Positions 54,127 to 64,000 of a stretch of 64,000 nucleotides of DNA are shown here, piece after piece. The first letter of the stretch is position 1, and every line of letters begins with the position of its first letter. The stretch comes from Macrolepiota albuminosa (lineage: Eukaryota; Basidiomycota; Agaricomycetes; Agaricales; Agaricaceae). The position numbers and the translations under genes were made by a program. Location of the stretch: the NCBI GenBank assembly GCA_027475525.1, contig JAMWFC010000032.1:682001-746000 (forward strand), written 5' to 3'. The notes below the pieces were generated by a model. The model ran no database searches, was not told where the DNA came from, and saw only the letters and a list, made by a program, of their open reading frames with translations.

Positions 54127-54979
54127 TTCCCGCTACTTTAGTAGAGGGTTTATGGTGTGCGAACGACATCCGCGGTCTTATCATTGATCACGTGAATTTG
54201 TCTTAGTTATTTTCTTTCCTTTTTTTTCATTCACGTGGCTCAGTACATACAAGTAGGGTGCCCTGTGGTCGGCGCTCTTTCAGTATTTTTCGGCTCTCAG
54301 GCACACGAGCGCCGCTCAACGTCATTATAACGCGTTCGAAAGAGGTCTTAACACCGCTGTTCTCCTCGCATTCATCGGCAGCGATGAATTATCTGACGCA
54401 AAAAGAAATCTATTGCGCGTATCCAGATTTAACTCTCAATTATCGAAATGTACTTAATTCGACGGCCGTTCAATCGCTGGGATGGAACGCAACCAAATTC
54501 GGTTCAGCCCTTGCCAAATATGAAACGTGGGGTTATACTAGTTACGCTACGCTTGCGAATTGGCCTGATTTCGACAACCATATTTGCGGAGTGGAAAAGA
54601 GTTGTCCAAGAACCCGACGGTGGTTAAGAGATGGCGATGGTTTCAGGTTCTTGCTGTGCCTCGAACCAAACACGGTGCTCAAGTCTAACAGTGAAACTAC
54701 AGGGTTCCTTGATTGGCAATTAGATAGCGTTAATGGTTAATAATAGGCAGAAAAATTTGTTTATGATAAAATCCATTGTAAGTCTGCTTGTCCAATACCA
54801 AACAATAGAGATGAATTGTCCGACAACGCAACATTACTATTTGGCAATTGGAAAGCGTTAATGATTAAAAAGGGGCAAACAACTTTGTTTACTAAACAAG
54901 TCTACTTTTGCGATACCGGAAGCGCAATCTAGAAAGTAGCGGGCGTTGCGGCCACAGGGCGCCCTTGGAACATTATATG
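54127..54979 (+). mobile_element. Unclassified ~0.85-kb insert with 11-bp inverted repeats
   Basis: The insert is defined by comparison with the uninterrupted left module. Perfect inverted repeats CCCGCTACTTT (54129-54139) and AAAGTAGCGGG (54933-54943) lie at its left edge and 36 bp inside its right edge. Unlike the surrounding Tc1 and LTR sequence it has normal CpG content. It contains one ORF (54258-54740). No transposase, LTR or poly(A) is present. An imperfect direct repeat (GGCAATTAGATAGCGTTAATG at 54714, GGCAATTGGAAAGCGTTAATG at 54842) follows the ORF. The target duplication is not clear; TTAT on both sides is possible. Confidence 0.6.
54258..54740 (+). CDS. Unrecognised ORF (160 aa, or 118 aa from 54384) in the insert
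   Basis: The full frame starts MPCGRRSFSIFRLSG. A more natural start may be the ATG near 54384 (MNYLTQKEIYCAYPDLTL). The rest is a balanced, soluble-looking sequence with NVLNSTAVQSLGWNATKFG, LAKYETWGYTSYATLANW, NHICGVEKSCPRTRRWLRD and a Trp-containing end FLDWQLDSVNG. I see no signal peptide, membrane helix or known motif. Two cysteines (ICGVEKSC) might bind metal or form a disulfide. Codon composition differs from neighbouring transposon sequence. It could be a cargo gene, a captured host exon or a degenerate transposon domain. No function is proposed. Confidence 0.4.
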   Translation: MPCGRRSFSIFRLSGTRAPLNVIITRSKEVLTPLFSSHSSAAMNYLTQKEIYCAYPDLTLNYRNVLNSTAVQSLGWNATKFGSALAKYETWGYTSYATLANWPDFDNHICGVEKSCPRTRRWLRDGDGFRFLLCLEPNTVLKSNSETTGFLDWQLDSVNG

Positions 54980-55108
54980 TCATTATAAAGCCAAGATGTA
55001 GTTGTATGTCATGTGATTTTCTACAATTTTTCACTTATATAATTGTTGCACACCATGTGAATCTTTCCAAAAAGGCCAAATATTGAGGCAGTTTTTTGAG
55101 CCAGTGTA

Positions 55109-55480
55109 CATTGATTGTTTGTGTGTACCTTTGATTGACTAGTATGCACTGACTGGCATGCTTTGACTGGCATGCTCAACTTATTCACGTGCTCTTGAGA
55201 TTGTTATGCACTTTGCAACCTAAAGTTTATTAATCCTGGTCTTGTCTTAGAACCCCTGGTTCTCAACTTGATCTCAACCTCTTTCTCTTTTTGACTTCTC
55301 CTGATTCCTGGACTAAGTCCCTTACCCTGGGAATCCTTTGCTTGCATCTTGAGCTCCAGAGCATAGTCCAGAGTTCCTGACCACCCAAGTACGCGTAGAT
55401 CAAGTCTGCCTCATAAGGGCGTTGCTTTCCCAGAAAGCCCCTGACTCAGTAGACCTTGACAGATTGGAGGCACTTGTGTA
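55109..55480 (-). pseudogene. Gag-like fragment, inverse copy of 46001-46175
   Basis: The part 55460-55280 (minus) matches 46001-46175, including GAGTCAGGGGCTTTCTGG and GGCAGACTTGATCTAC. The encoded stretch resembles the region before the zinc knuckle of a Gypsy gag. The rest of the interval (55109-55280) is CpG-poor with no gene. Confidence 0.5.
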
Positions 55481-55489
55481 AGGCTCCAA

Positions 55490-55745
55490 AACACAGCAAG
55501 AAAGCACTAAGAGTTGCTAAGAAATAGCGCTAGGAGACACAGGAGAGTCACTAAGAAAGGGCACTAAGAGATGCAGGAGAGAGTCACTAAGGAAAGGTGC
55601 TAAGAGGTGTGGGAGAGGGTTGCTGAGAGGCACTAAGTGTTAGCACTGAGAATAGGATAATAAAAAGACAGAATTGCTTAGCAGATCTAAGCACAAATGC
55701 CAAGCCATAGTTGCAAGGCACTAAGAGATTGCAGAGAGAAAGAGA
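55490..55745. repeat. Degenerate CACTAAGAGA minisatellite
   Basis: Variants of GCACTAAGAGATGCAGGAGA and AGTCACTAAG recur about every 35-45 bp from 55505 to about 55640, with weaker copies to 55745. It lies in the leader region of an LTR-type fragment on the minus strand. Confidence 0.75.
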
Positions 55746-55819
55746 GAGAGAAAACTAAAACAGAGTCCTCTTGCTGACATGGTCAACAAAAGGTAGTCTG
55801 CTGCATATGGTGACCAAAA

Positions 55820-56010
55820 TGTTGGGATATAATTTCTACTGCCAAATTGATTATATGCTACTAACAAAAAGTAAGTATTTATAGTAAAGGAAGTTAGCCA
55901 TTGCTAAGAGGCTAAGTGTTGGCGAAGGGGCAGTGAACTGGTAAGAATGTAAGTAAATGCCATGAATTAAACCATATGGTAAAAAGGTCACAATTATGTG
56001 GTCAGCTATT
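55820..56010 (-). repeat. Diverged member of the LTR family of 7010 and 48194
   Basis: On the minus strand GTTTAATTCATGGCATTTAC, ACATTCTTACCAGTTCAC and CTATAAATACTTACT occur in the same order as GTTTAATGCAT...CTATAAATACTTACT at 48588-48685. It ends ATCCCAACA next to TTTTGGTCACC, a possible primer-binding site, so the fragment runs into internal sequence to its left (55490-55819). Confidence 0.6.
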
Positions 56011-57347
56011 TGTCATAAAAATACATCATCATTTCATCCTGTAAGTGCTGCCACCAGCTAAGAGCATTATTCTGGATTGACTGATGCCAAGTGTCTGTGT
56101 CAAGATATAGTCATGGAGTGCAAGTGGCAAGGTGCAGCAAGGTGTCAACAGTGGTGTTAAAAATAAGTGGTGCCATAAAAAGTGGTCCTGGAGTAATTGG
56201 AGGCTGTAGCCACAAGTTAATAGTGTAGAAATATGCAAAAATTAGTGCCAAAAGTGCTAGAGTGTGCCACTTCTGGTGGTACCAGTGGGCTAATGTGAGG
56301 TGCTGATATTGGTGCTATTCATGGCCAGCCATGATGAGAGCTCATTACTGGGCTCAGGCAGGGGGTCTCATGGTACTCTCCCTCATCTCTGCTGATTTCA
56401 CTCCTGTTTATAGTTTCCTGTCATTTTTTTGACCTTTTTTTAAGTGGTGACTCTGTGTGAGGACATTTGTTGCCCTCTGTGTGGAGTTTCTTTGCTGCAG
56501 CCTTTGCTTTTTTTTTTGGCACTTCCTGGAAGTAACAGTTTGCCAGCTTTCAGTGTCCACTTTGTTCTGAAGTAGGGCATTGACATCCTCGCTAGCTCTG
56601 CCCAGAGTATTGTCTATCTTGATGTTCAGGGGGCTGGTCATATTGTAGCCATTCTCTATGTGGATCTGTTCTTGCATTGGCAACATCAGCATGGTAGAAA
56701 GGGGGATGTCTGGAGATGATGGTCATGGGCTGTCCACTTGCATATGGTCCTGTTCACTGGAGTGCTGTGTGTGGCCTCTTGGGGACTTCTCATAGGAGCC
56801 TAGGATGGCCTCCATGTAGGATTGTTTGGATAGTGGGCTTGAGAATCTTTCCTTGTCTGTGTTGGTATTTGTTGTCTGTTGTCCTTTCTCTTTCTTTCTT
56901 TTCTTTTCTCCTTTTTTTTTGGGGGGGAGGCTTCCAAGTTTCTCTGGTTTGGGTTTCCAGTATGTCCTGTCCTTAGAGCTGGGGTAGTTGTATTTTTTTA
57001 TTACTTAGGGGTTTCATTCAGCTTTCTATTCCTTAGTTATCCCTTAGTTTTGTGTAGCTGGTATTTCTTAAAGTTATCCCTTTTTACCACTGCTTTCTGG
57101 CCTTGTTTTCCCAGTTCTCAGGTATGCTCTATGCGCTTATGAGGGGGGGTTTCCCTCGTTTACTTGAGGGTAAGGAGGGAGAGTTCTGTACTCAGTTTCC
57201 AACTCGAGTGCTCTTTTCTATTAGCAACCTTTTGTGGGTCCTCTGGTTTACCAGTTTATGTGCTGGGCCCCCATCGGCAGCAAAGGAGTTCACAAATGCA
57301 TGCATTTTCTGTGACCATGATGGTGGTACGGGTTCAAGTTGCCCCAG
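56011..57347. other. No gene recognised; transposon-derived sequence
   Basis: The minus frame 56692-56408 (MLMLPMQEQIHIENGYN, SWQTVTSRKCQKKKQ) is basic near its end and could be a retroelement ORF1 piece, but has no firm motif. Around 56880-56930 there are T and G runs. The rest is CpG-poor. It ends where the second segmental copy begins. Confidence 0.4.
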
Positions 57348-60340
57348 AAGTTGCTGATGTTTGTTGCTGCTGTAGATACAAATTGCTTACTTTGTTTTTG
57401 TCTTCTTTACTTGTGAGGACATGCTTTTCTTGCCCCTTTCCACTGAGTCTACCCAACAGTTATGATGGTACCACTAGCACCTCCAACGAGGTTTCAACAG
57501 AAGTATGCTAACTGCATAGTTCACCATAAAATCACCATGTTGGCAAAGAGCCAGAGCTAGCAATTGGATTTTGAGTTTCTCTGTCTGCACAGCTTCAGGT
57601 TTGTACTTGGTTGCATATGATAACTGTTGAGATTACACTATAACATAAATGCCACAACCAGCCCCAGAGAACAAGTTCAGTATCTCACTAGACATCATAC
57701 ACATTTTCATGTTCCATGACCAACCATATTTACTAACCTACCTACTTAACTGGATCCAAGATCCAGTCTCTGGGTCAGCTGTAGGCCTGTCTAAAATCAG
57801 TCTGACTCCCCTGCAGGTAACTTGCTGCAACAGCAGCATGAATACCTTAAAGAGGTTGAGATTACTGATATACATATACATATATATATATATTGTCTCA
57901 ATACAGTACAGGGACAGATATAAATAGACATGATTAGTTCTTTGCAAGAAAAAAGTGCTTTGTGGGTATGAGTCCAAGAAGTCCAAAATAAATACTCAAA
58001 TCTTAACCCAGAATAAATAGATACAAGTTTACAAAACTGAATAGGAAGCCACCTGAAGGCGACTTTGGTTTTCCCTCGACGTATAGTAGATTCCAGAGTT
58101 GGCATTTTCGTGCAGATTGAGCATAAGGCGGGACATCATGGTGCTGGACATGCTGTAGCTCCAGTGAGCTGGGGGAACAATCTAAGAATAGGATAGTACT
58201 GACGTGCTTGCAAAAGTAGAAAGAGCTCCTCGCAGGATAGGCTGCATCATATGTCAATTGTAATCCAAAGTGTTCCATAGATTCGCGTACAGCACAAAAC
58301 TATACTTCAGTCAGACAAATACAAATCAGTGAGGCTTTGATACTTGCGTAAAATGTGAATATGTTTGCCAAATTTGCAGCCCCGATAAAACTAGATTAGT
58401 GTGTATTAGAACGTGTACAAGGCATGAGGTGGATAGAAAAACTTGCATGAAGTACATCGCCCCTTCGATATAGTTGCTCAAAATCCTGCACACAGGATCA
58501 ATCTACTCACCGTCTCTGACAACTATATATCGAAGGGAAACTGAGCTTTGACTAACGAGATACTCATTCCTATCCCTCCATGTTTTGAACATCGTCAGAC
58601 TGAATAATATCAAGTCATAGGCCAACAGTGCTTCCCAAGGAGTAGCCTGATCTGCATCCATATACTGAATGAAGTACTCCACCAGAGATACTCGGACAAA
58701 AGATTGCTTACGAATAGCTCTTCAGATGATCAGATTGATTTGGCAATCAGATATCAACATACTTACGAGGAACGTGAGAGAGGGTTATGACATCCCGACA
58801 CCTTTGGTGCAACAATATTGTCTCCTCCAGATAAAGCCCACTGTCATAGGACATCCATATCAAAGCCTTACGGAATAGATTTCTTTAGCACTTACGCCCG
58901 CTATGCTGATCAGAACCACGGCGCTGCCAACTATGAACCATGCTACCCGGGATGAACGATCATACAGTGCATACACCCTTAGAGAAAGCAAAACTAGAGA
59001 AATTATGAGATAGCACCGAAAAAGTAGAGAAAATCATTCGTTAAGCACCCGCAACAATTCCCTGGTTGCAAGCTATTATGACCTCCCGCAAGAGAGTAAA
59101 GACCTTGCATCTGCAACGACTTATCAGATGTGTCCTTCTCTTGGGGAAAAAGTTAGATAGACCTCTATCGTCAAGTTCAATTTCTCGTCGTCAAAAGTGT
59201 TTGAATGCGCGCTTACCTCTGACTCGACCTGTTTGAAGAAAAACACGGATTCCACGATATTGGAAAAGAATGCGAAGTATCGGTTTAGAAAGAACAAGTA
59301 GCCGCTTTTTTTCTTCGAACGACGCCAGATATATTCCACTTCGTTACCTAGTCAAATAAGATGTTGGAAGATTATCATCGTGATCTTCAAGTCCCTACCA
59401 AACGTAATCAAGTAGTCATAATACAGGATTGCTATGCCAATGAGTATCAATGCTCAAAATTGAGTATGGTGAAACGCGAATTGTGCATACATAGACCGAT
59501 GACATGCAAGAGGTTGATCGTAAAACTGCATTTACCACATCTTGTCAGGGCGGTCATCTCCGTATAAAGCCGAGTCACACTCACATTTCCCGAGCAATAT
59601 CTATAATTATAGAGGAGTCTGTGGACATGTCGCATGAACGACGGTTGCGTCGCGGGAACCAGGCAGTGTCCCGAGTATATCTTGGCGGTCTATGTATAAG
59701 CACGAAGACTCCATGTCGCCAGGCTTTATAAGATGCGGTATTTGGCCGCGAGAACGCGGAGAAACAGCTTTGGGTATAAAAAGATCTAGTGTTTTCCCAT
59801 CAGGCGTGTGATGTTCCAAGGCCTTCAGGCGCCTTGATCTGCCAAGCTACGTGTAACCAGAATCATTCGAAAAGGCGCCAACACGACTTGAGCACCCACG
59901 ACCCACGCATCCATGAGACTCAAGCGGGCTAATGTAGTAGTGCCTATAATAACGAGGTTTCATATTGATATGCAGCTTGATGATTATCATGATTCTTCAG
60001 TTCTAACGTATCGTATCTGGTTAGAATCTGATATCTATTAGAATCATGTGCCATTGACGCAGTCCAGATATACTTATCACAACGGTCGAGTCAAAGTAAT
60101 GTTCATCTTGGGTCGATAATGACACATGATTCGGTGCCGTTTCCGATTTTTTTTTGCGACAACAAAAAGATCTGATGCGCCCGCCCACCAGAGAGTGAAA
60201 ACCACGTACCTTATGCGTTCCCGAGCGCCGTCTCAGTATCACGTTGGTGTTCGTACAATGTTCACACTCAACGGCTATTCATTGGTGTTAATGGAGCTCT
60301 TATTGTTAGCTCAAAACAGGTGCCAGTGGTCATTGAGGTC
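57348..60340. repeat. Segmental duplication, copy 2 (~2.99 kb)
   Basis: This is a direct copy of 39986-43063, starting AAGTTGCTGATGTTTG and ending CAGTGGTCATTGAGGTCG. It has a single 77-bp unit where copy 1 has two. The two copies enclose 14.3 kb of transposon sequence. The left flank is transposon sequence; the right flank is the upstream region of the sulfhydrylase gene. Confidence 0.92.
58029..59628 (-). CDS. DUF6533-domain membrane protein, copy 2
   Basis: This is the duplicate of the gene at 40672-42269, with the same exons: MSTDSSIIIDIAREL start at 59628, EVEYIWRRSKKKSGYLFFL, NRYFAFFSNIVES, RVYALYDRSSRVAW and SVSLRYIVVRD, ending SRLMLNLHENANSG then the stop at 58029. Differences are mostly single substitutions. 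Near 58170 this copy has one G fewer in a run than copy 1. Depending on the exon edge this could be a frameshift or lie in an intron, so its integrity is uncertain. A small insertion (TTGCGTCGCGG, 59644-59654) lies upstream of the start. Function is unknown. Confidence 0.7.
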
Positions 60341-62743
<2,403 letters not shown>

Positions 62744-62999
62744 GTGGGGTGTGGAGTATCCTTCTTTAGGTCATAGAAATTTGCATCCAATGAAGCATGA
62801 AATGAAAACAGATATGTAAAAATCTGTCCTCGCTGCAATGTACGCCACCCTCCCGAGGACTCTTCAACTCTTGACGTCAACGAGTAAATCCTGATTGATG
62901 ATCATGAGATGATCTGAATAATGGTACGCTTCATTTGTTCACGATGATCCAATCCTACACATCTCGCCTCTATACACATATGTCATTGTTCATCTCTCT
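62744..62999. other. Convergent spacer between two genes
   Basis: 256 bp separate the stop of the plus-strand sulfhydrylase gene from the stop of the minus-strand ankyrin gene. The two 3' ends face each other, so it should hold both polyadenylation regions. No gene is visible. Confidence 0.6.
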
Positions 63000-63840
63000 T
63001 CACCTAAGGATCTCTGTTACATCTGGATGGTCTCCCTCCACTGCAAGGTCAAGGGCCGTCTTCCCCAGCGAGTTCTTTATCGTCTTATCTGCACCGTTCT
63101 TCAAGAGAAACTGCACCACAGAGGCTTGACCGTGCTCGGCCGCCTCATGCAGCGCAGTTCCAAGTCCATGCTCACGCTCATAATTCGACATTTCCGGAAA
63201 ATCCGGGATCTCGTTGATTTCTGCCCCTTGGTTGAGCAGCAGCTTGACCATCTTGATACGGCCGTAGTATGCAGCAACCTTGAGTGCGTTCGTGTTCTTG
63301 ATTTGTGCGCCAGCTGCGATGAGCGCCTCGGCAGTGTTGGTGCTCACGTTTATAACAGCCAGATCGAGCACGGAGCGCGAGTTGCTTCGATGCAAGTTGG
63401 GGTTCGCGCCATGTGCGAGGACCCAGGAGACTATGACAGGAGAGTGGAGAGAGAGGATGAGGATATCACCGATGTGTCCTAGGTCGGTGTTGATATCAAA
63501 ACCTGAGTCTATGAAGGCTTGGAAGATAGCGATGGTGTTCGATTCGGGTACGGAGAAGGCGGAGACGATAGCGTTGGTATCGACTCGGGCGCCATGAGAG
63601 AGAAGGAGGGTAGCTATCGGTGCGGAGCCTGTTTGTGCGGCGAGCGCAAGGAGGGTGTGGAATGTGGGCACTGTGTTCGGGAACAGAGTGGCCCATTCGT
63701 TGAGTAGGTCTGTGGTGCGTTCGAGATCACTGTTGGAGATGGACTGGGTGAGATCGTCGTTGATGTGGGCTTCTGCCAGTGGTAAGAGAGTGATCAGAAG
63801 ACATTGGGGCTGAGAGAGAGGGCATACCTGTCCTCGTCAT
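63000..63840 (-). CDS. Ankyrin-repeat protein
   Basis: The ATG at 63838-63840 starts MTRTEAHINDD. A 57-nt GTATGC...GGCAG intron follows the first 13 nt, and the second exon ends at the TGA at 63000-63002. About 260 residues contain ankyrin repeats: TFHTLLALAAQTGSAPIATL, GHIGDILILSLHSPVIVSWV, RSVLDLAVINVSTNTAEALI, NTNALKVAAYYGRIKMVKLL, GTALHEAAEHGQASVVQFLL and GKTALDLAVEGDHPDVTEIL. There are six visible units, the last three close to consensus. Such repeats mediate protein binding. No catalytic domain is attached, so its partner and role are unknown. Confidence 0.85.
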
Positions 63841-64000
63841 TGCTAATGTGAAGGATAAGCTCATAAGCTTAACTTCGTGCTTTATGCTTTGTATTTCATG
63901 ACATATTACAGCTTTATATATTCTTGATAATGTCAATATACTCTGGATGCATGCATCCCACTCTAGTCATTTATTTTTTGTACAAATCTACCTGCATAAA
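63841..64000. other. Upstream flank of the ankyrin gene
   Basis: AT-rich sequence with a TATATA motif at about 63917, 75 bp upstream of the minus-strand start, which could serve as a TATA element. The window ends here. Confidence 0.4.

Larger units (their letters stand above)
51629..55106 (+). mobile_element. Tc1/mariner element with MITE-like ends, interrupted by two insertions
   Basis: The outer ends are CACTGGCTCAAAAAACTGCC (51629) and its inverse ending at 55106, each next to TA. Left module 51629-51841 and right module 54044-55106 are inverted copies of one 213-bp sequence. Each module also has its own inner inverted end (GTGAGTCAAAAAACTGCC...). The transposase gene lies between. A 991-bp solo LTR splits the gene, and an ~850-bp insert splits the right module. 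So at least three insertion events are stacked. Confidence 0.88.
54044..55106. repeat. Right terminal module of the Tc1 element, interrupted
   Basis: 54044-54126 and 54980-55106 together are the inverse of the left module. The sequence between them has no counterpart there and is a later insertion. Confidence 0.85.

Overview
The window looks like nuclear DNA of a mushroom-forming basidiomycete (Agaricomycetes). The evidence is short GT-AG introns (about 45-75 nt), integral-membrane proteins of the DUF6533 and DUF6534 type, a TKL-type kinase with the HGDLKG catalytic loop common in mushrooms, patatin-like lipases, a split-finger SFP1-like factor, and typical fungal transposons (Copia, Gypsy, DIRS-like, LINE, Tc1/mariner, a tRNA-derived SINE candidate). 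I found no bacterial operon, CRISPR array or convincing tRNA gene.

Layout. 1-11.8 kb is transposon territory: Gypsy gag debris, one complete but inactivated Copia element (1055-6135, minus strand, 5-bp target duplication), LTR-type repeats, and a decayed Gypsy pol with polypurine tract and the start of a 3' LTR. 11.8-32 kb is a gene-bearing stretch, all minus strand: a many-intron chromodomain gene (11782-15581), an unresolved 4-kb stretch, an SFP1-like zinc-finger gene with long glutamine tracts (21923-24504), a protein kinase (26327-27771) and two patatin-like phospholipase paralogues (28121-29504 and 30672-31940). 34-40 kb carries plus-strand genes: a tandem pair of DUF6534-like membrane proteins (33956-35882, 36452-38347) and an ornithine cyclodeaminase/mu-crystallin family gene (38789-39924).

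40-60.3 kb is a transposon block bracketed by two direct copies of a 3-kb segment (39986-43063 and 57348-60340), each holding a DUF6533 membrane-protein gene on the minus strand. Between them are a 5'-truncated LINE with target duplication, DIRS-like reverse transcriptase remains, LTR fragments, a SINE candidate, a gag/ORF1-like pseudogene, and a Tc1 element (51629-55106). The Tc1 element is itself broken by a solo LTR and by an 0.85-kb insert carrying an unrecognised ORF. 60.3-64 kb returns to ordinary genes: an O-acetylhomoserine sulfhydrylase gene (60977-62743) and an ankyrin-repeat gene (63000-63840, minus).

How it fits together. Two evolutionary forces are visible. One is transposon decay by C:G to T:A transitions: the Copia LTRs differ by ten transitions and no transversions, the in-frame stops are of the CGA-to-TGA or TGG-to-TAG kind, and the transposon blocks look poor in CpG. 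The other is local gene duplication (patatin, DUF6533, DUF6534, kinase fragment), often with transposon ends at the edges. The kinase and the patatin pair form a same-strand cluster that may have a defence or recognition role, but that is inference only. The most unusual items are the patatin pair with opposite active-site lesions, a 95-bp mini-element whose flanking hairpin loops are locus specific, the Tc1 element whose two ends are each a complete MITE-like module, and the CpG-containing insert with an unknown 118-160 aa ORF. All splice sites are read by eye.
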